The translations under genes were made by a program, and so were the position numbers. A stretch of 10,654 bases of DNA from JAMXLO01 sp036494925 (GTDB lineage: Bacteria > Pseudomonadota > Alphaproteobacteria > Acetobacterales > Acetobacteraceae): NCBI GenBank assembly GCA_036494925.1, contig DASXNR010000112.1, positions 1 through 10,654 on the forward strand, given 5' to 3'. Under the pieces are notes generated by a model that had not been told where the DNA came from, searched no databases, and saw only the letters and a list, made by a program, of their open reading frames with translations. This document shows positions 1 through 6,066 of the stretch, piece by piece. The stretch's first letter is position 1; every line of letters starts with the position of its first letter.

Positions 1-281
1 ATGCGCGCGACCTGCGGCGTGGTGTCGGCGCGCAGCCCCATCATGCGCTGGCTGTCCGGGTCCATCAGCCGAAAGGTCTGCTCCGCCACCGCGGCGCCCG
101 AGCCGGCCAGCAGGCTGTCCTCGAATTCCAGCAGCGGCGGCTTCACCCGCTGGTAGCCGTGCGCGGCGAATACCCCCATGAGCGCCTCGACCGAGGCGGC
201 CTCGGTTTCGGCATCCGGGGGCAGCAGATCGCGCAGGCCGGCCGGCAGCAGCGCGCGGTGGTTGGGGACATCATCGCTCAT
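1..281 (-). CDS. hisZ: ATP phosphoribosyltransferase regulatory subunit HisZ, N-terminal 93 residues (partial)
   Basis: HisZ is a catalytically inactive paralogue of histidyl-tRNA synthetase that binds the short form of HisG and makes the first step of histidine biosynthesis active and feedback-regulated in the cytoplasm. The translation opens MSDDVPNHRALLPAGLRDLL and contains the class II synthetase-like stretches HGYQRVKPPLLEFEDSLLAG (motif 1 area) and RLMDPDSQRMMGLRADTTPQ (motif 2 area). The N-terminal region 'LPAGLRDLLPPDA' and the absence of a tRNA-synthetase style start favour HisZ over HisS. The ATG at 281-279 is preceded on the minus strand by GGAAG (291-287) five bases away. The gene runs off the left edge; a full HisZ is about 370-390 residues. 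In many alphaproteobacteria it follows serA directly, but here it is separated from serA by the accessory genes. What I cannot exclude is a HisS-like paralogue, because only a quarter of the protein is visible. Confidence 0.88.
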   Translation of the reverse strand, partial: MSDDVPNHRALLPAGLRDLLPPDAETEAASVEALMGVFAAHGYQRVKPPLLEFEDSLLAGSGAAVAEQTFRLMDPDSQRMMGLRADTTPQVAR

Positions 282-381
282 CGCAGCTTCCAGCTATCAG
301 CTATCGCGGCGGGGCGAAACCGGCGCCGATCATGCAACAACCCGCCGTGGACAACGCCCCCGCGCGGACAGCAGGGAGGTC

Positions 382-398
382 GCGTGGCCAAGCCACGC
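382..398. repeat. Perfect 7-bp inverted repeat with 3-nt loop (hairpin or operator)
   Basis: GCGTGGC at 382-388 is followed by CAA and then its exact reverse complement GCCACGC at 392-398. There is no T-run on either side, so it does not look like a complete Rho-independent terminator. It lies about 100 bases upstream of hisZ and about 190 bases upstream of the TPR gene. It could be an operator, or an attenuating hairpin in a hisZ leader transcript. The symmetry is seen; the role is unknown. Confidence 0.45.
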
Positions 399-533
399 CT
401 GACGACGCGCAACATCGGTACATCGCTCAATCGATCGCCTGGTGCCAGACCTTTCGCAAGCATGATTGCACCTCTTGCAAGTATGAGTCTTTCTCCTGCA
501 AAAAAACGCAGCAATACTCTCGAATCATTCAAC

Positions 534-562
534 TTTACAAAACTTGTTTCACACAGAATATT
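534..562 (+). promoter_or_regulatory. Candidate sigma-70 promoter for the TPR-PAAR-immunity operon
   Basis: TTTACA (534-539, five of six matches to TTGACA) and AATATT (557-562, four of six matches to TATAAT) are separated by exactly 17 bases in the most AT-rich part of the region. Initiation would fall near 569-571, about 20 bases before the first ATG at 591. No other well-spaced pair was found nearby. This is inferred from consensus only. Confidence 0.4.
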
Positions 563-590
563 GCTCGCGAACACGTGACCCGATGACGCA

Positions 591-1826
591 ATGATTTCCG
601 TGGAAATCCACACCTCGCATGTCGCAAGTGAGGTCATGCCACTCAGCGCATTCTTTGAAGATCAATTGCAAACGCTTCGCACGTTCATGGCACAGCCGCG
701 GCAGGTTGTGCAGATCGTCGAGATCGATCCGGAGTTCCGCATGATCCTGCTCAAGATGCTCGTCGGACTGGATCAGCAAGCGGACTTTCCACACGTGTTG
801 CTCGGCTGTCACGAGATATTCGCCGAACCGGTCGCATGGTTCCGCGGGCTGCAGGACGCGCTGGAGGAACAGTGCATCGCCCATGCCGCTGATCTCGGCG
901 AGCTGGGAATCACCACCGACAACCTGGCAAAAGATCCATCCGCCCGCGGGCCATGGCCGTTCCTGCTGCGCGCGGAACAAATCACTGATGCGCTGCCCGA
1001 CACCTGTGGTTCATTGGTGCTGCTGATCGACCCGCAGCGCGTGGACGACGCAGCAGGGTTCGCACGGTCGATCGAGTTTCTCGCTGACAATGTCCGCAGC
1101 CGCTGGCTGAAGTTTGTCGTGCTCGATGAGCGGCTCACCCCACTTCTCGCGGATCTCGCAGCCGAACACGAGCGGATCGACGTGCAGACCTTCTGGTGCT
1201 CGCCGCAGGAGCTCGAACGGCGATTAAACGACAAACTGGCAGCCCAGCCACCGGAGTCGTCGCCCGACAGCCGGCGCATCGCGGCCATGGCGGCTGCCGT
1301 CGCATCGGCCAACAAAGACCACGCGAAGGCGGTAGCACTGCAGCAACGGGTACTTGATGAAACGATATCCGAAGGCTCGCCGGCGGAGCAGGCGATGGCA
1401 GCATACGGCCTGGGCAACACGTTGCTCGCCGCAGGCCAGTTGGAGGCAGCGGCGGACGGATTGCTCCAGGCGTGCCAACTCTGCTCCGAGCATGAGCTGA
1501 ATAATCTTGCGCCCATGGCCTATACCAATCTCGGCATTGCGCTCCACCGCCTCGGTGACTTCGATCACGCCTTCGCGGCGCTCCGGGTCGGCAGTGCGTT
1601 CTACCGCGCACAGGGCAATCTGCCGGGCGAGGCCTTCGTGTGCGACAATCTGGCGCTGATCCACCAGGAACTCGGTCGGCCCGACGAGGCGGCGCGGGTG
1701 TGGAACTACACACTCGGCCGTTACGACAGCATCACCAACCCCGCGATGGCAGACGTGCGCGAGGCGGGACGCGCCGACATTGTGGCCAAGCTGCAGCGAT
1801 TGGGGCACCTGGCGAATGCCGCTTGA
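591..1826 (+). CDS. TPR-repeat protein with uncharacterised N-terminal domain, candidate T6SS effector adaptor/chaperone
   Basis: The 411-residue protein has two parts. Residues 1 to about 215 form a compact domain I cannot assign (conserved-looking stretches QVVQIVEIDPEFRMILLKML near 38-57 and SLVLLIDPQRVDDAA near 141-155). From about 231 to 380 there are helical TPR repeats: AYGLGNTLLAAGQLEAAADG (about 271-290), AYTNLGIALHRLGDFDHAF (about 310-328) and CDNLALIHQELGRPDEAARV (about 351-370). There is no signal peptide or membrane segment, so it should be cytoplasmic. It overlaps the downstream PAAR gene by 11 bases, which implies coupled translation. TPR proteins are protein-binding scaffolds; by position it may load or chaperone the PAAR effector in the way Eag, DUF4123 or DUF2169 proteins do, none of which is seen here. 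The ATG at 591 lacks a clear Shine-Dalgarno. ATG at 636, after GTGAGG, is an alternative start that would give 396 residues. The operon role is inference; the TPR assignment is firm. Confidence 0.82.
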   Translation: MISVEIHTSHVASEVMPLSAFFEDQLQTLRTFMAQPRQVVQIVEIDPEFRMILLKMLVGLDQQADFPHVLLGCHEIFAEPVAWFRGLQDALEEQCIAHAADLGELGITTDNLAKDPSARGPWPFLLRAEQITDALPDTCGSLVLLIDPQRVDDAAGFARSIEFLADNVRSRWLKFVVLDERLTPLLADLAAEHERIDVQTFWCSPQELERRLNDKLAAQPPESSPDSRRIAAMAAAVASANKDHAKAVALQQRVLDETISEGSPAEQAMAAYGLGNTLLAAGQLEAAADGLLQACQLCSEHELNNLAPMAYTNLGIALHRLGDFDHAFAALRVGSAFYRAQGNLPGEAFVCDNLALIHQELGRPDEAARVWNYTLGRYDSITNPAMADVREAGRADIVAKLQRLGHLANAA

Positions 1827-3087
1827 CGCGCACGCCGTCGGCAGAGTGATCGCGCACGGCGCCGGCAACGCGCGCGCCGCGGTCCATGCGGCGGGACCGC
1901 ACAAGGCAATCGACGTGTGGTCGCACACCGCCGCGGGAATCGGACACCAGGGCTCGACCGACCTTTTGCATCTGCCGGACAGCGGCTTCAGTTCGACGCC
2001 GCTGTCGGACATTCCGGGTGCGCTCAAGATGCAGGCGGGCGACCTGGGCGGTGCGATCGCCGAGATCGGCAATGCGCAAGGCGCGCTGGCAACCACCGGC
2101 GCCGTCTTCGGCGCGCTCATCGCAGCCGAGCAGACGATCTCAACCCTGGCGTCGGCGATACCTTTCCCGGCGTTCCCCGCGGTGCGCGTGATGGACTTCG
2201 ACGTAGGCCTGCCGCACGCGCACAACCATCCGCCCAACCTGATCCCGCCGGCGCCACCGGTGCCGTTACCGAGTACCGGGCCAGTGATCGCGATTCCCTA
2301 CGTGTCGGGCGCCGCCACCGTGCTGATCAACGGAATGCCGGCCGGCCGCTGCGGCGACGTCGGCATGGGGATCTGGTGCGGCGGCTTCTTCCCGATGTTC
2401 GAGATCTTCCTTGGCTCCTCGTCGGTCTGGATCGAGGGCGCGCGGTCGGCTCGCATCGGCGTCGATATAACCAAGCACTGCACCTTCTCGGCGCCGAAGC
2501 CGAGTGATCCGCCGATGGGTCCGATGATCGGCACCACGGTCTCGGCCAGCCCCAACGTGATCATCGGCGGCGTGCCGATGCCGTCGCTCACCGCGATGGC
2601 GGTCGGGGCGGCGATGAAGGTGGCATTCAAGGGACTGGGCAAAGTAATCCGGTCACTTCGTTCCGCCGAAAAGGCCGCCGATGAGCTCGCCGTTTTCCGC
2701 CGCGGCGGCAGACTTGCCGGCGACAGACCTGTCTCGCTAAGAGAGCTGCGCATGCAATTGGGAAGAGCCGGCGTGGATACCAGCGGCTATGCATTTCACA
2801 AAGCGACAACGGAAGAGGCGGCGGCCGCAGGACATGGAGTCTATGGTTGGGTGAACACCGATGGAGCAGGGCGGGTCTTCGCTGACGCCAGCGGGCGGCC
2901 TGTCATCAACTTCACCGACAAGGGACTTTCCTCGCTCGAGGAGGGAGTCAAGACATTCGGCCACGAAGCGAACCACATCAAGGACTATCGAGCGGGGATC
3001 AAGGTTGCACGCGAGAGGATGGCGGAAAAGGCTGGCGAGGGCCTCTGGGATAAAGTGTCGGGCAGCCTTGAGCGGAGGAACAGATGA
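1816..3087 (+). CDS. PAAR-domain T6SS effector with C-terminal HExxH (zinc-metallopeptidase-like) toxin domain
   Basis: With the ATG at 1816 the protein has 423 residues. The upstream in-frame ATG at 1780 lies deep inside the TPR gene and is less likely. Residues 1-130 are Gly/Ala-rich with a hydrophobic helix near 85-115. A His/Pro-rich linker (132-158) leads into a PAAR domain at about 155-257, with VLINGMPAGRCGDVG (169-183), a VDITKHC motif (216-222) and PNVIIGGVPMPSL (246-258). This PAAR type is familiar from Rhs-family spike effectors; PAAR tips cap VgrG and are shot into target cells. Past KGLGK (276) the sequence stops resembling PAAR proteins. The C-terminal 145 residues carry FGHEANHIKD with H383-E384-A-N-H387, the zinc-binding and catalytic HExxH signature; D390 or a later acidic residue could be the third ligand. 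The 3' part uses more AT-ending codons than the PAAR part, as expected of an exchangeable toxin tip. It is followed by an overlapping immunity candidate. The PAAR call is solid; protease activity is inferred from one motif. Confidence 0.85.
   Translation: MPLDAHAVGRVIAHGAGNARAAVHAAGPHKAIDVWSHTAAGIGHQGSTDLLHLPDSGFSSTPLSDIPGALKMQAGDLGGAIAEIGNAQGALATTGAVFGALIAAEQTISTLASAIPFPAFPAVRVMDFDVGLPHAHNHPPNLIPPAPPVPLPSTGPVIAIPYVSGAATVLINGMPAGRCGDVGMGIWCGGFFPMFEIFLGSSSVWIEGARSARIGVDITKHCTFSAPKPSDPPMGPMIGTTVSASPNVIIGGVPMPSLTAMAVGAAMKVAFKGLGKVIRSLRSAEKAADELAVFRRGGRLAGDRPVSLRELRMQLGRAGVDTSGYAFHKATTEEAAAAGHGVYGWVNTDGAGRVFADASGRPVINFTDKGLSSLEEGVKTFGHEANHIKDYRAGIKVARERMAEKAGEGLWDKVSGSLERRNR
3074..3078 (+). promoter_or_regulatory. 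Strong Shine-Dalgarno for the immunity candidate, inside the effector gene
   Basis: GGAGG ends five bases before the ATG at 3084. It lies within the last codons of the effector and fixes the downstream start. That start overlaps the effector stop as ATGA. This layout ensures the putative antidote is made whenever the effector is translated. Confidence 0.8.
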
Positions 3088-3494
3088 ACACCGATAGCGA
3101 TTGGCGGGACAGCTATGGCGAACTGAAGCTGCCTTTCCTTGGGGCGGCCAGCCAAATCCTTGATGGTAATTTTGCCGTCAAATGCCCCGCCTGCGGCAAG
3201 CACGATCTGCGATTCTACTATCACGTATTCGATGTCGGCAAGGACACCGGGACGCTCTGGGTTTGGTGTCCGAGCTGCCGCATCACTGCTCATCTTCCAC
3301 GCGTCCAACCCAAAGGGTGGCGGTTCCCTGATCCCTTCCGCGACATCAGCCCCGACGATTTCGGGGATATGGAAGACGCTGGCGAGCCGCCCTTCATGAC
3401 CCGCCTCGACGACCTATGGAATCGGGGCGCGATCGGCAAACCGGAACGCATCGAAGCGAAGTCCCGGGAACGAAGGAAGCCGGCCCGTCGCTAG
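3084..3494 (+). CDS. Small zinc-ribbon protein, candidate immunity protein for the PAAR effector
   Basis: This 136-residue protein starts within the stop codon of the effector gene (ATGA overlap) behind a strong ribosome binding site. It has two cysteine knuckles, CPACG (C34, C37) and CPSC (C62, C65), spaced 24 residues apart and separated by an aromatic-rich strand (RFYYHVF, then TLWVWCPSC). That is a typical four-cysteine zinc ribbon. The C-terminal third is acidic and then strongly basic (KSRERRKPARR). There is no signal peptide or membrane segment. A cytoplasmic immunity protein would imply that the toxin acts in the cytoplasm of the target cell. I do not recognise a named family. The immunity role rests on position, size and coupling, which are the usual hallmarks of polymorphic-toxin antidotes. 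Its codon use is less GC-biased than that of the flanking genes, in line with the adjoining toxin domain. A zinc-ribbon regulatory or DNA-binding protein is the main alternative. Confidence 0.72.
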   Translation: MNTDSDWRDSYGELKLPFLGAASQILDGNFAVKCPACGKHDLRFYYHVFDVGKDTGTLWVWCPSCRITAHLPRVQPKGWRFPDPFRDISPDDFGDMEDAGEPPFMTRLDDLWNRGAIGKPERIEAKSRERRKPARR

Positions 3495-3519
3495 GTGTGA
3501 CGCCTTACCGGCAGGCCAG

Positions 3520-5445
3520 TCAATTGATCTTGACCAGCGCGCCCTTGATCGTGTGCGTCGCCTGGGCGGTGGCGTTCACTTCACCACCCACCAGCTCAAT
3601 GGAGGTTTGACCGGACAGAGAAATCGTCTCGGCGTCGAGGACAATCTTTTTCGCTTTGATTTCAACGTTTCCGCCTTTCTCCATCCAGAGCGTGCTCTCA
3701 CCGACATGCAACTGAATGCTGGTGGCAGCCTCCACATAGACATCCGCATCGGTGGAAGCCAGGACATTGGACTGCTTGGACACTCGCTGCGCCTGGTTCG
3801 CCGCAACAAAGTGGACGTAGGAGCCGCTGACGATGCTGACCTTGGTGTCGCCCTTGATCGTTTCGGTGTGCGTGCCGTTTTGGATGTCGACCTTGCGGTT
3901 CCCGGTCTTCACCGTCTCGTTGTAGTCGTGCGTGACGACGACGTTGGTGTCCTTCGTCGCGTTGATCCGGATATCCTCCGACCCGCCCTTGCCTTCCATC
4001 ACGATCTCATTGCCGCTGTGGTCGCGGATCGCACTCTGCGTCTTGTTCTCCGGCATTCCCATCGCCATGGTATTTTCGCCATTGTACACTCGCCCCGTGA
4101 TCATCGGACAATCGGGGTCGCCCTCCAGGAATGATACCACCACCTCGTGCCCGACATGCGGCAGGTTCATTGCGCCCCAGCCGCGGCCTGACCACGACTG
4201 GGAGACGCGGATCCAGCAGGAACTTTTGTCGTCGTGTTTGCCGTAGCGGTCCCAATGGAATTGCACCCGCACCCGGCCGTATTTATCGGTGAATATCTTC
4301 TCGCCCGGCGGGCCGACCACGACCGCGGTCTGCGGGCCGTGCACAAGCGGCTTTGCGATGGTACGCCGTGGCCGAAACCGCACGTCGGCGGGGATCGCCT
4401 CAAAGCTGTTTGAATAACTCGGCGGTGCGCCGGTGTTGCCGAGATACGTCGAGTCGGATGCCTCATGGCGCACGCGGCTGATCACATAGGTTTCGCCTGG
4501 GTCCTGACATGGGCAGCCGCGCAGCTTGAACCTGCCGCCGGTGCGCAGGTGCAGATAGCGGCTGGTGCCCTGGACAAGATGATAGCCGGCCTCCTCCACC
4601 TCCATCAGCATCCGCGTCGATCGGGCGCCAGGTCCCTTGTCGACGTAGCTGCCGGGATATTCGAATCTTTCGAACGTGTCGGCGCCGGCGAGCTTGAGCA
4701 CAGTCCGTTCCGTCGTCAGGAGGCTCTTCGAAGGCACCTGAAAATCATAGTCGGTTTGCGCCCATCGGCCGGGACGGAAGGCAAAGCTGTGCTGCCAACC
4801 TGTCACGTGACCATCCGGTTGGTTGCCCGACACGTGGATCAGCGTCGGGTCGGGCAGATCGTGGAAACTCACGTTCTTGTCGGCAATCACCAGGACATGA
4901 CGGTCACCATCATGGCGAAAGAAATAGAACATGCCCGACTGTTCCATGAGTCGCGAGACGAAATTGAATGCGGTTTCGCGATACTGAACGCAGAACTCAT
5001 GAGCCGGGTAATCCGGCCGGGAGACCGCGATCTCAAAGTCGGCAAAGCCAAACGTTTGGAATACCTGTTCGATTATTTCCGGAGTGCTCTGTTTCTGGAA
5101 GATCCGGCAGTCCGTGGTATGCGTCATCAACCACAGCCACGGCACGATCTCCGCTGTGTACCGCCGGTAGTCACGCAGGGTCAGCGCGCCCGCGCGAAAC
5201 TGGCCGACCACGCCATTGATCGACCGGCGGTTGCCGTCATGATCGCAAATGACGATGCCGACCTTTCGGCCGACCAGGCTCTCCGGCTTGATCGCGTGGT
5301 CGGCGGACAGCATTTCCACCTGGTAGCTGAACAGCTGTGAGAGCGCTTCGTCACCAACCAGGGACGTCAGCAGAAGACGATCCTTGCCGAGCAGCGTCTC
5401 GATCGACATGAAATGCTCGTCTTGCGTGAAATCGACAGTGCTCAC
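3520..5445 (-). CDS. vgrG: Type VI secretion system tip protein VgrG (TssI)
   Basis: VgrG trimers form the spike that sits on the Hcp tube under the PAAR tip and is fired through the target envelope. The 641-residue product has the standard order. It begins with a gp27-like hub (about 10-365), including VQYRETAFNFVSRLMEQSGM at 153-172. Next is a gp5-type OB fold (about 380-455) with KYGRVRVQFHWDRYGKHD (388-405) and the GHEVVVSFLEGDPDCPMITG stretch. A repetitive beta-helix needle (about 480-615) follows. It ends soon afterwards (…THTIKGALVKIN), so there is no fused effector domain. The start is a GTG at 5445-5443, chosen because AGGAGGAGG (5462-5454) lies eight bases upstream; the open frame continues back to 5529, but that extension is low-complexity and lacks a ribosome site. 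The gene converges on the effector operon with only 25 bases between stop codons. It is an orphan vgrG: no hcp or other tss gene is in the window. Confidence 0.96.
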   Translation of the reverse strand: MSTVDFTQDEHFMSIETLLGKDRLLLTSLVGDEALSQLFSYQVEMLSADHAIKPESLVGRKVGIVICDHDGNRRSINGVVGQFRAGALTLRDYRRYTAEIVPWLWLMTHTTDCRIFQKQSTPEIIEQVFQTFGFADFEIAVSRPDYPAHEFCVQYRETAFNFVSRLMEQSGMFYFFRHDGDRHVLVIADKNVSFHDLPDPTLIHVSGNQPDGHVTGWQHSFAFRPGRWAQTDYDFQVPSKSLLTTERTVLKLAGADTFERFEYPGSYVDKGPGARSTRMLMEVEEAGYHLVQGTSRYLHLRTGGRFKLRGCPCQDPGETYVISRVRHEASDSTYLGNTGAPPSYSNSFEAIPADVRFRPRRTIAKPLVHGPQTAVVVGPPGEKIFTDKYGRVRVQFHWDRYGKHDDKSSCWIRVSQSWSGRGWGAMNLPHVGHEVVVSFLEGDPDCPMITGRVYNGENTMAMGMPENKTQSAIRDHSGNEIVMEGKGGSEDIRINATKDTNVVVTHDYNETVKTGNRKVDIQNGTHTETIKGDTKVSIVSGSYVHFVAANQAQRVSKQSNVLASTDADVYVEAATSIQLHVGESTLWMEKGGNVEIKAKKIVLDAETISLSGQTSIELVGGEVNATAQATHTIKGALVKIN

Positions 5446-5453
5446 TGAAGCAA

Positions 5454-5462
5454 CCTCCTCCT
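5454..5462 (-). promoter_or_regulatory. Shine-Dalgarno fixing the GTG start of vgrG
   Basis: On the minus strand AGGAGGAGG lies eight bases before GTG (5445-5443). It is the best ribosome binding site in the window and rules in favour of the shorter 641-residue VgrG over the upstream in-frame ATG at 5529. Confidence 0.85.
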
Positions 5463-5647
5463 GCCGGCGCACTGGTTCGTCAGGACGGCGATTGCCCTCG
5501 CCCGAGCGCATCGCGCCGCCGCCGTGCAAAGTCAGGTCGGCGCCAGATAGGGACGGATGGCGGCATCGGCAAAGGATAGATTCTCATCCTGCCCGCGAGC
5601 CGACCTCATGCGTCGCAACAGCAGGCGGGTTCGTTGCTGCGCTCCCG

Positions 5648-5800
5648 TCACGGCCAGGAAGTTACTCTCGCGGGAGCCTGGACGGTCACGCCGGGGACCT
5701 CGGCGGACAATGCCTTGGCGACGACGCTCCCGCCAGCGTGCGCGGGGCCGATGCTGGCAAAGCTCACCGCGGCGATGGCGGCGCGAAGTATGATTCTCAT
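5648..5800 (-). CDS. Small putative secreted peptide (50 residues) with Sec signal, possibly a truncated gene
   Basis: The ORF reads MRIILRAAIAAVSFASIGPA followed by HAGGSVVAKALSAEVPGVTV and a ten-residue end, then TGA. It has a textbook signal peptide: a positive N-region (R2, R6), a hydrophobic core, and a likely signal peptidase I site after A-H-A (residues 20-22). That leaves a mature peptide of only 28 residues. GAGG lies nine bases before the ATG (5813-5810). It shares strand with vgrG, ending about 200 bases upstream of it. The short mature part suggests either a genuine small exported peptide or the 5' remnant of a longer gene; the reading frame that stays open beyond the stop (to 5532) is in another phase and not recognisable. 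No function is assigned. Confidence 0.5.
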   Translation of the reverse strand: MRIILRAAIAAVSFASIGPAHAGGSVVAKALSAEVPGVTVQAPARVTSWP

Positions 5801-6066
5801 GGTCTCTCACCTCGGATTGGCCCGCGCCGGGCGTGGCGCGTCTCGCGTTCTGGTCAGGACTGGCTCGGCGTCCTGCGCACGCGTCCAGATAGGCTTTTCC
5901 CGATTGCGCGATAATCGAAGCAATCGGCAAATTATTTATGCAGAATCCGGGGTAAAGCCGGGCTGTGCGACTTGACCCGAACAGGCCCGTTAAAGTCGGT
6001 GCCGCACGGAATGCTGGTGTTTACCCTTGGTTATGCCGGCAGCGCGACACTCCGGACCCGCACACC
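5801..6066. other. Divergent intergenic region between the small secreted ORF and the MBOAT gene
   Basis: There is no supportable gene. It contains an AT-rich core (about 5911-5945) with a 28-nt dyad. Both directions need a promoter here, but I could not fit a -35/-10 pair with confidence. The MBOAT frame stays open back to 5965, yet the extra residues (MRLDPNRPVKVGAARNAG…) do not look like the start of a membrane acyltransferase. Confidence 0.5.
5900..5927. repeat. Perfect 8-bp inverted repeat with nested dyad, operator candidate
   Basis: CCGATTGC (5900-5907) and its reverse complement GCAATCGG (5920-5927) flank a 12-base spacer. The spacer contains a nested CGAT-A-ATCG dyad (5909-5917) with almost the same centre. 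It lies in the only AT-rich patch between two divergent genes, so a dimeric regulator binding site for both directions is a reasonable guess. There is no T-run, so it is not a simple terminator. Confidence 0.45.

Larger units (their letters stand above)
282..590. other. Intergenic region between divergent hisZ and the TPR-PAAR operon
   Basis: No convincing gene is present; the short ORFs crossing it are continuations of antisense hisZ frames. The half nearest hisZ (282-430) is GC-rich. It carries a tandem heptamer CAGCTAT (291-297 and 298-304) and a 17-nt hairpin (382-398). The half nearest the TPR gene (about 440-590) is clearly AT-richer than anything nearby, with a run of seven A's (500-506) and a sigma-70-like promoter candidate. 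The composition change fits a boundary between native hisZ sequence and incoming accessory DNA. Confidence 0.6.

Noticed and set aside
1..281. Histidyl-tRNA synthetase (hisS) as the left-edge gene
   Set aside because: The fold is shared, but the N-terminal 'LPAGLRDLLPPDA' pattern and same-strand arrangement with serA favour HisZ. Only a fragment is visible, so some doubt remains.
1224..2237. Minus-strand ORF of 337 codons spanning the TPR and PAAR genes
   Set aside because: It crosses two well-supported plus-strand genes and its translation has no domain-like pattern; it is a codon-bias shadow.
3495..3519. Possible terminator between the convergent immunity candidate and vgrG stop codons
   Set aside because: The gap is only 25 bases and has no stem followed by T's; the short TCAATTGA palindrome (3520-3527) is too small to support a call.
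4465..5340. Plus-strand ORF of 291 codons opposite vgrG
   Set aside because: It is the mirror frame of a GC-rich gene. The minus strand encodes an unmistakable VgrG over the same bases, and the plus translation resembles no protein.
5532..5930. Minus-strand ORF of 132 codons upstream of vgrG
   Set aside because: Its middle is an arginine-rich shifted reading of the small signal-peptide ORF. The last part (…GQDENLSFADAAIRPYLAPT) looks slightly more protein-like, but I could not tie it to a family.
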